NCBI GenBank assembly: GCA_019649035.1
Contig: BMAT01008557.1
Span: 280,854 to 317,508 of the forward strand
Length of the DNA: 36,655 nt
Direction: 5' to 3'
Source of the DNA: Elysia marginata
Lineage: Eukaryota > Mollusca > Gastropoda > Plakobranchidae
A program made the position numbers and the translations under genes. Shown piece after piece: positions 21,590-33,928 of the stretch. The notes under the pieces were generated by a model that worked only from the letters and a program-made list of their open reading frames with translations, was not told the DNA's origin and did not search any database. Within the stretch, counting starts at the first letter, position 1; each line of letters starts with the position of its first letter.

Positions 21590-22976
21590 TGAGCGTTAAT
21601 GCTTAAAATCAGCAAGTCATTTTGGTCCCATGGTGTTAAGCTCATCTAGATTCCACTACTGTACAGTGTGTTTCAGCATTATCTCATGGTTGGAATTGAA
21701 CTACTTTATTGTTAGATTTGTGTTGTAAAGAAATTTACAAAACAAACAAAAAAATCCAACAGATTTGTCACTCTTTTCTTTAAAAAATAAAAACCAAACA
21801 ACTTCGATCCCAAAAATCCTAAGTTTAAGATGAAACAACTAGAACAGCAATTACTAAAAGACACAAAATTGAAAATCACAAGATGATATTACTTTATTTT
21901 AAAATAAAGAGGCAGCCTTATGTTTAACGGCATTCATCAAAGTATGAGCAAGGTCACCACTTGTCTCGATGAAATGGAGATACATGTACAGTAAACTAAA
22001 TGTATGTGTAAGAAGTCCCACAAAATGAGTCAAGTTGCATAATTTTCACTTTTAGGCATACATAGATTATTTAAAATTTTTTTAGGATCCCTCACATGCA
22101 GTGTATTTTTTTTTGTATTTTGACAAAGATATGAGTTATTGCATTTGTGAAGTTGGGGATCAATGGGACATATTCTGTAGAAAATAGAGAAAAAAGTTTT
22201 TTAAAGGTTTTAAATTATCAAAGGAAAAAAAATCCCATTCTCTCTTTTTGTTGAATATTTAATTTCCAACGGTCATTTCTATCTTTTTATGGCTGTATAT
22301 GATGAAATACATCATACATTTTCAATATATAAATACCACAAAAAAGTACTAAAAATGAAACTTTGATAAAAAATGCAAATGTGGCAGTTTTCTTTATTTG
22401 TAAATCACTGCAAGTTGACTCAATTTGTGGGAATGCTGCATTGATGGCAAATGTGAATAGTCATACAGGTTCTAAGTTTTCAAAGAGAGATATCTCATAA
22501 ATTAAAGCACCAAACTAGGGTCCATCACATAGAGAATTGCCGCATACTCTAGGCTTATGGCCATGCATGCATAATTAAAATGCAATAAACTGACGATATG
22601 AATGACTAATTCCAAGAAATACTTCACTATAAACAAAAGAACACAAAACAGATGTATATCAAACAAAAGGTGAATTGATTGAAGTTCTCTGCCTAAGCCC
22701 TCCTCCAAGGGACATAACCAACATTAACTCAGGTGAAAAGTCCATGTACATAATTGTCCACATGGGACAGAAAGAAAAAGAATCAATTTAACTGAAAATC
22801 GACTTATGCAACTTTTGACTTCTAAAGAGTTGAACGAGTACTTTTTTGTGAATTGAAAACATGAGAAAAACAATTGAAACGTCACTTTTAAAATGATATT
22901 TTATCAAAAGCAATGTTCCCCACCTTCAACTAATTTCAAACTGTTTGCAAAGTTTTATAGATTGTAAATGCAACAA
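21590..22976. other. Intergenic/3' flank between the PIF/Harbinger element and DMAC2
   Basis: This is AT-rich sequence with no recognised gene. It is the 3' side of the reverse-strand DMAC2 gene and probably contains its 3' UTR. Reverse-strand AATAAA signals occur at 22398-22393 (about 580 nt after the stop) and 21898-21893. Confidence 0.6.
22393..22398 (-). promoter_or_regulatory. Candidate poly(A) signal of DMAC2 (AATAAA)
   Basis: Reverse-strand AATAAA about 580 nt downstream of the TAA at 22977. Another lies at 21898-21893. Which is used cannot be told from sequence alone. Confidence 0.35.
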
Positions 22977-25900
22977 TTAGTCTGCTTTCAGAACACGGCG
23001 TTTGTAAATGTAAGAATCATCCTCGCAGTTTTTCAGTGGTGTTTCATCAGCCTTGGCAAAAGGATCTGGGTCGGTATCTTCATCAATGTAACCCAGGAGA
23101 GCTCGCACGAGCCTTCCCTCTCCACGGTGCTGCCAGGCAGGAGGCTTGAGGTCCTCCTCGGTGACGCCCAGAATTTTTAATTGCGGCAGGTGTTCCTCTA
23201 GCTGTAAAGTCAGTAAGCCTAAATGTTTCACCCCTGGGAGATTAGACAGACGCAGACCTTGAAGATTTCTGAGGAAAACAAAATGGAGGGACAGAATAAG
23301 AAAAAATAATAACATTTTAAAGTTCCATTTCCTTTATCTTATTTTTTTAAACAGTAAAACAGCAATAGAAAAAACTTGAAATTTTTTATTTGAGATACAA
23401 GAGTTATCACACATCCAATGCTGAGCTCTGAAGAAGAATAAGAGGGCTGTTTATACATTGACCTCAGTATAATTACCTTCCAGTCCTGAGCCCTGGTCTG
23501 TATAAAATCCAGATTTTTCAGAAAACAGAATTTCCCAATTTGACAGGTCTGACTGTATTAAAATTCTAAAAATGTTTGCACAAGGTAAGACAATAATATT
23601 CCTTTTTCTAAATGTCTTGCATTCTGTCCAAATGAGTCGTAAGTCACATGGCTTAGTTTTATTAAGATATAGGCTTTTAAAGTTTAGTCAGTGTTCGGAA
23701 GTAAACAATTTTTTATTCAAGATGTTGGCACTAAAACTATTTCTAAACAGTTTTCGCACATAGTTCATGTTGAAATTTCATGTTTTATGTGTTAAATTTT
23801 AATTGGTGTAGTTGCTGAAGCCTTGCCACGTTTATAGTTGTCTTAACTTTAAAAGCTATTTCTCCCATTTATGAAATATCACAAGTGAAAACCCTGCCAA
23901 TTTCAAAAGGCTATAACTTCATACAGAAGCATGATAGAGCTTTTCTGTTTGTTGTATTTGAAAGTAGAAAAAATAAGCTTTTTTGTGATACCAATATCTG
24001 AATTCCTTTCAATTTTGACTTAAAACTCATTTTGACTGGTTACAAGACAAATGATTCATTATTCAAAAAGTAACAAAGGAGAAAAAAAGATTTTTTTTTC
24101 AGAAAAAAAAAACACAAATTAGAAAATTGTAGACCTCTAGTGATACTAAATTCTTCTGAGTCTGATGATTTTTCCATTTTAAACATTATCATCATCAAAT
24201 GCCATGCAACAAAGCATTGGCAATGGCATTCATGTCCTTCCAAACCTCCCGACCCCTTGTTGCTACCTTTGTCTCTAGTAGTAGTAATGTATGGCTACAC
24301 CTCCAGGTTATATTTGTTGGTCCAGGCTACCAGGTCTTCATCAGCATTATGGACTGTTTCATATCCACAATCTAGTTTCTGGGCAGTTTAAGTTGATCTG
24401 TTGTTCCAGGAGCCTTGCTACATTGATAGCACAATGAAGAGCATTTAGTTTCCACTTAAGCATTATATAGGCAGTCTTTGCATGTCTTGTCCAAAGTCGG
24501 TTGATCATCACCCAGTGCTTTCTTTTTAAGGTTTTGAAGCTAGGAAGAGGTTGGTTTTGATTAGTTATTATAATTACACCTGTTGGAATGTTATTTTCCC
24601 ATTCTTTCCTCCATTCCTCTGTTGTATTAAACTTTACAAAGTTTTCAATCTTTGCATTGTAGAAAGGGTTTCTTGACCTCAGTCTTTTTGGTGTTGGGCT
24701 TCCTTGTATATTTTATTAAGGGGTATGTTGTCTGCCATGTCCTTGATTCTTTAGATTATTTTCTGTGTCACATCTTCTCTTCTGATTCGGGGAGGTGCAA
24801 TTGAGCTTATGGTAGGAAGCCACTGGATCGGCTTGGATTAGAGACAGCCACCTATTGTTCTCATCAATTCACGTAGTTTAGCATCAACCAGTTGGGTATT
24901 TGGGCTTCTGGTCCAAACAGGGGTGCAATATTCAGCTGCACTGTAACATAGGGCAAGAGTTGGCGTTTGCAGAACAGATTGTGAGGCGCCTCATGTTGTT
25001 CTTGTGAGCTTTCTCAGGATGCAGTTTTTTTCATAACCTTGTTGGTACATCCTTCCAGATATTTGCTGTTGTTAAGTTGTCTGTCTAGAGTGGCACACAA
25101 ATATTTGGGGCTGGGATCTGATGGTAATATCTTGTTTTTAACTATGATGTTTAATGTTTTTGATGCTTTGAGGTTGTTCTGATGAAATGCTGTTGACTTT
25201 GATTTCGTTGTGTTCATTTTCAGGTACCAGGTGTCGAAGTATTCCTTTAGAGTAGTTGTGTTTTCTATTTCTGTCCATTCTTTGGATTGGTGTGTTAAAA
25301 CCCAGTCGTCTGCATAACCTAGTTGAAGACGGTTTGTTTCCGGCATGTGACTGATGTAGATGTTGGCGCAATAACTGAACTCTGAGGCACACAGTTCCTG
25401 ATTTTTCTTGTTTTGCTCTTTTCACCTCCAAGGATCACATGGAACTGTCTAATGCCTGTCATGAGAGAAAGGATTTTCAGAATTTTTTTGCACAGGATCA
25501 GTTTTGCAAGTTGTCCAAACTGTATCATAACTCATACTCATAGGCTGCAGAGAGGTCTATAAGGACAGCTCCAGTCTGTAGTTTATTTTCAAAACCTGCC
25601 TCAATGTGAGATGTAAAAGGTAGGGCCTGTTCTGTTAAGCTCTTTGTGGTCTGAATTCTGTCTGCTGCACTGGTATGATAGGCTCAACATAGAGTGTCAT
25701 TCTAGTGAGGATAATTCTTTGTAGCAGCTTATCAAGACATCAGAGCTGAGATATCGGTTTGTAGCTAGATGCTTCATTTGCTGGTTTCCCTGGTTTGAGG
25801 ATAGCGACCACTCTGGCATGTTTTCATAATTGGGGGTAGGCACCTTTATGATCAAGAATGTTTGCTATTGCTGCAGCCAACCAATCTATTGCATGTTGTC

Positions 25901-28900
25901 CCAGATGTGTTATGTCCAGATAGATCTCGTCAATACCAGCAGCCTTGCCGTTTTTCATGCATTGAATAGCTATTTCCATTCTCTACATATTATAGGTACA
26001 CTAAGGAAAAGGCTAGATGATTCGTTAGTAGCCATGATTGTTTTATGGTAGAGGATAGGTGGACCCCGGGGTCCACTTAACCAAAATCAAGATTTTAGGA
26101 TAGGTGGACCCCGGGGTCTACTTCACCAAAATCAAGCTTTTAGGATAGCTGGACCCCGGATCCAACTACACACATATATGTAGGCCTACTGGTTGTGTAG
26201 ACCCTGAGTTCAATTCATAAGCCTGGTTGGTTTTGAGAGTTTACTAGAAGTTAATTGTTTTGCAAAACAATCAAAAACCCTTTTTTCTATGCACAAAATT
26301 ATTCGTATTTTTTAAGGTGAAAAAATCGGTCTATTTTTATTATGTGCATCTAGAGGTAGTGTGTAGATCTATACCAAACTTAAGCGTAGCGGTATTAAAT
26401 TTTACAACTGAGTTCATTAGTTACAGCTTCTACTGTTTTGAACTGAACATTGCATTCTAAGGAATTTGATGCAAACCGGTTAACCCCATCCCTTCATGTC
26501 CTTTGTTACACTTTACAGATCACAGTTTTATAAATCTATGTACATTGTAATTGTGAAAAACCCATTTGACTATTTTCATAAAATAATCGCCTCAAGGCAT
26601 TCAATGATCTTTCATACACTATTTTACAGAAATTTAACAAGGCAAATCCTTTTTAGAAGGATGAAAAGAAAAGGCTGCTTTTAAAATTTTATTGAAACAT
26701 GAAAAAAACAAAATGCACTTTTTTACATTGGACCAAGAAAGATAAAAAAAACCCATCCTACTGTATCCAAATGTATAAGGTACAATGTACAATGTCTGAT
26801 ATGGCTCAATTTTATGTTCAAACAGGTCTGATAGCATTTTGCGGCACACAGTTAGCGAATCGTATGTTAAAGAAAACCTCATTTTTACTAAGGGGCTGCA
26901 GGGATTTCATCTGCACCAGTCCAACCAGCCCCGCTACTGCAGGCTCAGAAACCGTCGCATGCTTAGCTTATGTTACAAAGTCAACATAAATTCCAGATTA
27001 AACAAGTTATTGTGCACTGATAAATGGTTAACACTAACAGACAAGAAAAAGGAAGTAGTGACAAAATGATGGGTTTTAGTGTATTCATATGTAAGATGTA
27101 AATCTTCCGGAAGAGATTAAGGCATAGGGGCCTGTAAGATTTTAATAATTTCATTAGGATAGGTCATTAGATGAGACAACTTTTCAGCATTTGCTGGAAC
27201 CGGCATTGCAATTGATTGCTAAACATAAGTGATAGTAAGACAAGTCTGTGTTTTTAAATGTCCATCATGTCAAAAATGAATAGCATTTTAGCAGTATATT
27301 GATAAGCTGTTTTTAATAGCACATATTAACAAAATTTAAAATAAACCGAATGCATAATAGCCCCAAACAAATCTATACTAATTCTAGTTGGGGAAGATTG
27401 CCAAATCCCAAGTTCCGTATCTTGGCGATTTAAACATAAGGCCCAGAAGTTGGTTTTCTTCTTGCAAGTTAATGCTATAGAAAACAGGCAAATGTTATCT
27501 CGATAAGGGGATAACGGTAGCTGTAATCGTATTGTGCTGTGCGGTTTTTTTATTGCATGTTCTTTTGTTGTTTTTTTTAAAAGCCAGTGACAATGTCTCC
27601 ATCTTGCCAGTCTTGGGAAGCCATGCTTCTAAAAGCAGAAAAGGCCTGTACCACGAAAGTTTAGATATCTTGATCTGATTTCAAGTTGAACTTGAATTTA
27701 GCAAGATTAAGAATTAGTCTACAATAAATCAGAAGAGAAGTCTAAATTTGAAAATAAAATAAGCACGCCTAAAATTTAAATAACAGATCAACGATTACCA
27801 GGATCTCACAAGAACAGAACATGTGCACATACTGACAAAGATAGATCTAGGGCTAAAGTGAAACTAGAAAGGTTGTGACTTCCTCTTCGCCTAGCCCACA
27901 TGACAGTATTACTATTGTTAGAACTTAGATCTAGCTTTTCATTGGTCCAGGGTCCACCTATCCTAAATGCTTGATTTTGTTTAAATTGCTTGCTTTCTTG
28001 TTTTATACTCTTTCCTGATCTGTTTTTTTCAAAACTCTGATTTGGTGCGTGTTTTCCCTTCTCTTTACTTTCTTTAGCAGTTTCATCTGGGCTGATGAGT
28101 GGAGCGCCTTTGTCTCTGCCACCTTCCTCAGTTCCTGCGTCAAGTCACTTCATCAGTCTATCTACCATCCTGTCCCACTGTCTAAACACTGTCTAAACCT
28201 AATATGTTTCACGCTTTTTTTTTTCACGTATTATAGTAAAGTTAAAAACATTAAGGCTCAACTTAGTTTTACTGCTCAACTTAGTTTTACTTACGTCAAA
28301 CACTGTAGAGAAGACAGTCCATTATCTGTTACATGCACACAGTTCTCTATGTCAAGAAATTCTAGAGATTCTTTTAAACGCTGAAGACGAGCTAAGCACC
28401 AATCATCAAAGTAGTGACAATTTTTAAACTTCAGGAAGCGAATTTTTGCCAAAGGCTCTGGAAAAAAAGAAAAATTAAAATGGTTAGTAAACTATACATA
28501 TACAGAAAATTTGTACAGGGGAATCTGGATAAAGTCAACATCTTGGGACCAACTTTCGGGAGAGGGGGGGGGGAGGAGGATAATAAAAAAAAAACAACAA
28601 AAAAAAACAAATGAAAGAGGGGAGTATGGCCCTTATTAGTAAAAATAAACATCTTTAATTTAGCAATTTGAACTTGGTTTCCAGGTTGAGAACGTTGTAC
28701 TTTTGTCCAGACATTGTGCAATAGATGAAAATCGAATTGCTAAAAGTACATGTACCGGTATAGTAGACTTTATGTAGTCTGTAGTTGTAACACAGTGCAA
28801 TCTGTAAGAGCTAGATAATCTCAACAAGCGCAGCTTGACCACAAGGAGGGTACTTGGAGAAATGATGAAGACTAGCCTAAGCTAGATGTAGACACAGGGA

Positions 28901-31900
28901 TGGAATGCATGAGTGTATGCATGAAAACAATGTGTGCGCGCAACATTAAATTTGTTGGATGGGTATGGCGAAGCCTGGAGGAGTGGGAGAATGACCAATC
29001 AACACAAGTCACTGTCCTTGTCCTTTGTCCAGCAGCACTAGCTATCCTCCCTCTCCCCCACAAGCCCTTGCCAGGCCAATGGGCCCAGGCAGGTGAGCAT
29101 AGACTGCACCCAGTGTCTTGAATAATGAATGGAAACAATGATCCCCCACCCACTACCTCCGTTTTTCTCTTAGTCCCTCCCAAGACCCACCTGGGATCTC
29201 TCAAACTCTTTCCGTCTTGCCACAAGGTATTTTCTTGAAGCGAAAATAGGTCTGACGCACTTGACTTAATGGGAAATAAAGTTACATTTGCACTTGAAAA
29301 AAGAAGGAAAATAAAACTGGACCCTAGCAAGGCGTTGACTTTAACTGACAGTTGACTTCAAGCGAGTTGACTTTTTGCTGAATTTAATAAGACCCAGTCA
29401 TCTCAAAATCAGAGCAGAAAACATTCAAAAACAAAGGAAATTTCAATCTGAGAAAGGTAATCTAGGGACCTAAAGTAGCGCTTTTGTATCTTGGTTGGTG
29501 CCATGATCTATAATTAGACACCCAAGTTTCTGACCAGGAGGTCCAGGGTTTGAGCCCAGGTGGCAATTAAATCATGTTTAGATCTTCCCTTACTCATAAC
29601 TTAAATGTGTTCCAGGCTATGGACAGTTTATTTCTGACCTATCAATGTGTCATGCTACAATTAGTGCAAAGCGAAGTAAAATGTTGGATTGGAATGGGGT
29701 TTGAAACAATGTGAAAAACAAACTTTGTCCCTGAACTACAGGACTGTATGTCTATGAATAACACAAGTCTGAACTTGTAGTGGTGTCGTTTAAAATTTGC
29801 TCATTCAGTTATTATCTAGGAGAAATGTCAGCAATGAGCTGAAGTATGCAATAATACATACACAAAGTTTGTAAAAAAAAAATGATGATTGTCAGTATCA
29901 ATTTTGTCATTGACGATTCCACTGAATCTACCTTGAATCTTACCTAATATATCAAACGCAACATATGTGATGTAAGGGACATTGCTGGCATCAATGGCTT
30001 CTACATAGAGGTTTTCCACATTCTTCCTGGGTAAAGAATAGTTGCCATTGGCATCCTTCACAAACCAATGGTCACGCCCGACAAATTTGACAGCTCCTCC
30101 CCTTGCAACAATAAAATGTGCTGCAGCTAGCTCAGGGCCTAAAACACGCATCCTGTCCTCAAGGTATCTAGAAAAAAAAAAAGAAGTTAACATAAAGCAA
30201 ACAAACTGAAACAACAAAAAAAAAGAATATAAGTACAAGGTGCCAGCAAATATAGAAGTCGGTCTACATTTTTTTTACTTTTAAAAACTCAGTCCAACAG
30301 CAAAATTATAAAGCAAATTATACATCACAGCTTTCTCAAATACTAAGGAGGAGGAGTTTAACATGAGCAAAAAATTACTTTAAAAAATTGTCAGTTAATG
30401 TATGATTTCATAAATAACCATGTTTAAAACATTATAACAATGTTATTTCTCAAAACAAACACAGGATGTAGTACATCCACCCTGACCTAGATCGATTAAT
30501 AGTAATCACCTCTGTTGTTACACTTACCTGCACAAAATATGCTAAGCGAAATTACCTTTGATCTGCTTTATGCATTCTATAGCGAAGACCATTCCTCCAC
30601 AAGTTGATTTCATCATTGTCATTAAAGTTGAGGTCCCAATGCAACCATGCATAAACTTCTTTGGAAATCCCATATTTCTTAGAGTAAAATCTACTGTCAA
30701 AAACTCCTTTTTTGTGACCTTCCCAATTCGGATTTTGGTGGGTCTGAAAATACTCTCTCTCAGTGTTTCTTACAGGGTCTGGCAAATCATATCCCATAAA
30801 ATGATCAGGAATCGGTTCATCTTTGAAAATTTTGTGCTCAAAATCTTTTCCGTGCGTTAAAGAGTTTTTCTCCTGCTCTGGGCCCCATTTATCGATCTTC
30901 TCACTATCTGACATTTCTTTTGAAGTAGATTCTTCCTTTACAGATTTAGAAAAAAATCTAAGAGTAAGACTTCTGACCCAGGAATGGCCTGAGAAATTGT
31001 GTCCCTGAAAAAGAATTAAACAAAACAATATAATGTATGTTTGCATTACATCAAATTTAAATCTTTTATTTCAAAGTTTACAATGTCATTCAAATAAGGT
31101 TTTCTTTCCGTTTTCTAACTGTTTAACTTCTTAAACCATGACATGCTTATATGATGAACTACCACTGGACAAAACTGCCACCCTACGACCCATACAGAGA
31201 TGTCTATGCCTCATGGAATCATTTAGTTTCGCATGTCTGCAAGGTAGGTGTCATAAGACTCTTGTATCTTGTGTTTTGTAGAGGGGCAGGGGGTTAATTT
31301 AAGTAACATAGCAAAGAAATAGCTTAGAAGTAAATAAAGTGATAATTTACATTCATAAAACTGTCCCTCCAGGAAACTGCAGCCGCATTTTTAGCTCCTT
31401 CGTGATAATCCCCTTTTTCCATTTTACATAAGAAATTATAGCAAAAAAAAAAAAATGATTTTGAAAGTCTTCCTCTATGGTGTAAAAAAGAACAAAAAGA
31501 TAATAGTGATATTGGAACAAGTGGAAAATTTACATTAGTCGTTTCTGATCCTGGTTGCCCCTCAATCAAAGTTCTCTCTCAAGTCTACTCTTGGTTTCCA
31601 TTTTTAAACCTGGTCTAAAGATGAGTTCCCTGAGACCTTAAGTTTTGCAAGTTATAAACGACATTCAAGCTTGCGCTCCCAGCTGATACTATAGTGACAG
31701 GCAGATTGGTGAGTAAGAGGAGGAAAATAAATGCAAATCTTGTGATAATTTAAGAGACGAAATTGATGTAAAGGAGTGTAGAGGAAATGTTCAGACAACA
31801 TTTGACTTGTCAAAACCAAGAGGTTCATGCCTATGCCTAGCTCTAGTGGATTTTCCTTGGTCTGACAAGCTGCCAATTAAATCACATCACCTTATATTAC

Positions 31901-33928
31901 TAAATTGCATTGTTCTCATTAATTTGATTAGCTAAATGTCAAATTATACTACAAAGCATCTGCAGGTATTCGTAATGCAACCTCCAACTTCTGTCACAGA
32001 GCATGTAATGTTCAAAATAGGCCTACATGTAATGATGTAGAACTTTCTATTCTAAGTGATTCATCTGGGTTATATTGTAAAAATACAAACTGATTCAGAG
32101 CTGAAAATTTATGTAAACCGCCCTTTGTTGTTTGCAATTTTTAAATTAAAAAAAAAAATATTTCTGCACATTTTCCCCCATATTTTGAGGCAATTTAATG
32201 CAATTTTTGGCTGTTTTTAGGATTTCAATTTGCAATTTTCTGAGCGGACGAATAAAAAAAAAATGTAGTTGGTTGGTCTATTATTTTTGAAGAATGCCCT
32301 TTAACATTAGAAAGCTAACTTAATGGCACCACTTATCCACCAATGTCTTTACAAAAACGTCACCTTGAAGAGGTAACAGCCAGGCATTAAGACACAATCC
32401 AATGTTTGTCTCTTCAAGAGATGAACATTGCCTCCCACACAAGCTGCCAGAATCTAGATCTGTCATGGCTATTGGCCTGATTCAGTTGTGGTTTTCATCT
32501 ATTCTGCAATGTCCTGCATCTACCATCTTCTAGTTCTTCCCCTGTTCCCCTTACTCTCTACTGCACATTCCTTCCACAGCTTCTCTACTGTGCTATGCCG
32601 TTTGAAGCGACCAACTCACCAAAGTATTGCAACTGTTGTTTCTTTATCTGGTTTAACATTTTTCCTTCATCAATGCTAAGGTGTTTACGTTGCTTTCTTT
32701 AGCCGTACATAGTACGGTAAAAACTTTTCTGTAGCACGTCATTTCAAAAGCTTGACAGGGTTGACGTCTCGCAACTGTAAGTGGTCACCGGGAATATAGG
32801 CCTAGATGCTCTATTATTCTCAAATTTAGGGAGACTCTTCAAGAAAATCATCAGTTTCTTCAGTTTTGCCGTTGCTGGAGCCAATCTTCTAACTATTAGT
32901 TACTTATAAATCTCTGTTAAATATTTACCATCTTTTTTTCGTTGAAGTTCGCGCCAACGTAAATGAAGTTACTAGCTCAGTAGCTGTTCTCTGTCTACCC
33001 GAATTTGCCAGCTACAACTTTTATCAGAGTCCAAGATCTTTGACGTTCATCAATTAGGGGCATTTTCCACTGAATCATCGAACAAGACCCTCATAGTACT
33101 CTTGAACAACTACGGTACCTCAAGACTTTGCCAGTTTGATTAAATATGTGAGGAGCTGGAAGCCATCCATAAGTTGCTGATACACATTTGGAGTTATAGC
33201 CCAAAGGAAATAGAAAATATTTTACTATAAATCTCCAACTTAAATAACATTAACAATAATAATTATGTCATATTTTCAATGTTATTCAACATTATATCGC
33301 CTTCAAATAAAAAGTAATGAAATGAGGACAACCACTTCTTTTAATTCAATATAAAAAAAAATTAAAGTCTTTCATTTTTTGACTGATGTTGATGGTTTTC
33401 CCCAGCTCCTCACAAATATAGATTATCGATTCAACTACTTTAACAGGTCATAGAATTATCAAACCTACTAATAATCTGACTTAAGGTGAATTTAATAAGA
33501 AGATGACAAAACATACAAAGAGAAGAAAAATTATATTATTAAAAACAAATTATATGAATGTCTTTTTGACTAATCTATTTATAAATATAAGCACTGACCT
33601 GACCTGTTGAAGTTGTCGAATCGATATATTTGTATTGAACTGGCAAAGTCTTGAGGGACCGCAATTTTCCAAGAGTACTCTTGAAAGTTGAATATAAAAA
33701 TATTTTGGCCACACAAATATATAGAGTTTGGGCAGGGTAGGGTTATAAACAAGGTTTACACCTTATAATACATCGACAGATGATAAATCAATTTATTCAC
33801 TAATCAAAGATACTTTAGATATCAAAGATATCTAAACTAGTATTAAGGGTCGTTCGCGGTTCAGAGATATCAAACTAAAAAAATCTTACCCTCTTCATTA
33901 GTATACGAACGTTGCTTGCCAATGCCAT
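22977..33928 (-). CDS. DMAC2: Distal membrane-arm assembly complex protein 2 (ATP5SL-like), mitochondrial
   Basis: Coding exons in transcript order: 33928-33890, 31004-30556, 30167-29944, 28457-28295 and 23268-22977. They join with consistent phases and GT-AG introns, giving 388 aa plus TAA. The start (ACAACATGG) has A at -3 and G at +4. The N-terminus is basic, with no acidic residue in the first 30 or so (MALASNVRILMKR...), as in a mitochondrial presequence. Family-typical stretches: GPELAAAHFIVARGGAVKF (about res 173-191), EAIDASNVPYITYVAFD, KNCHYFDDWCLARL, LDIENCVHVTDNGLSSL and GLRLSNLPGVKHLGLL, then EEHLPQLKILGV. The latter half forms cysteine-type leucine-rich repeats. Human DMAC2 assists assembly of the distal membrane arm of respiratory complex I. 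The paralogue DMAC2L (ATP synthase factor B) is also similar. GGAVKF, DDWCL and the C-terminal extension favour DMAC2. The charged N-terminal region before GGAVKF is about 90 residues longer than in human DMAC2. Confidence 0.88.
24295..26030 (-). pseudogene. Decayed non-LTR (jockey/CR1-like) retrotransposon reverse transcriptase
   Basis: Read on the reverse strand across several frames, the order of RT motifs is preserved: MKNGKAAGID (about 25955), VVAILKPGKPANEASSYKPI (about 25800), an FRP-type motif (about 25640), the F-x-V-x-LGG block before VPQSS (about 25440), the catalytic YADD (25326-25315), a KYL...TLDR block (about 25110), AEYCTPVW (about 24930) and a terminal DLVAW-type end with stop at 24297-24295. 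Many frameshifts and stops interrupt it, so it is non-functional. The endonuclease/5' part and the 3' tail are not recognised. It is antisense to PRPF39 and in the same orientation as DMAC2, inside DMAC2 intron 4. Confidence 0.85.
26052..26170. repeat. 45-bp tandem repeat, 2.5 copies
   Basis: Copies start at 26052, 26097 and 26142, each with AGGATAGGTGGACCCCGGGG or a variant followed by a CCAAAATCAAG block. The unit includes the palindrome GGACCCCGGGGTCC. A single inverted copy lies at 27946-27978, so these may be the terminal repeats of an approximately 1.9-kb element. Confidence 0.8.
27946..27978. repeat. Inverted copy of the 45-bp repeat
   Basis: GGGTCCACCTATCCTAAATG followed by CTTGATTTT is the reverse complement of most of the unit at 26097-26141, with one base missing. 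Paired with the array at 26052, it would bound a nonautonomous element of about 1.9 kb with no recognised coding content. Confidence 0.65.
28508..28560. mobile_element. Pogo-like terminus in DMAC2 intron 3
   Basis: TACAGGGGAATCTGGATAAA followed by GTCAACATC resembles the start of the block at 15424. AGTTGACTTCAAGCGAGTTG words near 29348-29372 could be the other end, which would make an element of about 0.9 kb. The interior (28560-29340) has a G-run, poly-A and CT-rich sequence, and no gene. Confidence 0.35.
29475..29575 (+). repeat. Possible tRNA-derived SINE head
   Basis: The segment has a B-box-like GGGTTTGAGCCC at about 29548-29559. About 55-60 bp upstream is a TTGGTTGGTGCCATGATC block that could be a degenerate A box. 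The arrangement resembles a pol III SINE promoter, but no cloverleaf can be drawn with confidence and no tail or target duplication was found. Confidence 0.35.
31005..33889 (-). other. DMAC2 intron 1, 2.9 kb
   Basis: The donor is AGG|GTAAG (33889) and the acceptor TTTTTCAG (31005). It is AT-rich. Apart from inverted repeats between about 33095 and 33700 (separate entry), I recognise no feature, and the short frames do not look protein-coding. Confidence 0.65.
33095..33700. repeat. Nested inverted repeats near the start of DMAC2 intron 1
   Basis: About 60 bp at 33095-33150 (with GTACTCTTGA and CCTCAAGACTTTGCCAGTTT) recur inverted at about 33635-33690. Inside these, 33413-33452 (ATCGATTCAACTACTTTAAC and flanks) recurs inverted at about 33600-33636, and TGTGAGGAGCTGG (33150) recurs inverted at about 33403. 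This is a foldback-like remnant of about 600 bp without coding content. Confidence 0.6.

Larger units (their letters stand above)
23269..28294 (-). other. DMAC2 intron 4, 5.0 kb, transposon-filled
   Basis: The donor is AC|GTAAGT and the acceptor CTCAG|A. It contains a decayed reverse transcriptase (24295 to about 26030), 45-bp tandem repeats (26052-26170), and an inverted copy of that repeat (27946-27978). The remaining parts (23270-24290 and 26180-27940) are AT-rich, and I recognise no gene in them. At 23543-23538 a reverse-strand CAGTCAGACCTG next to TA resembles the pogo-like ends seen elsewhere. Confidence 0.7.

Noticed and set aside
22977-23315. Single-exon reading of the last DMAC2 exon starting at MLLFFLILSLHFVFL
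   Set aside because: The hydrophobic start is translated intron. An acceptor (CTCAG) ends at 23269, and the exon joins 28295 in phase.
28872-29330. 152-codon reverse-strand frame in DMAC2 intron 3
   Set aside because: It sits between exons that join cleanly in phase without it, spans likely repeat sequence, and has no recognisable domain.
29475-29575. Functional tRNA gene
   Set aside because: A B-box-like GGGTTTGAGCCC is present, but no acceptor stem or anticodon arm forms convincingly. Reported only as a possible SINE head.
29828-30238. Hydrophobic start of the DMAC2 exon 3 frame as a signal peptide
   Set aside because: The Phe/Leu-rich lead is the polypyrimidine tract of the intron. The exon begins at 30167 after CTAG and ends at 29944.
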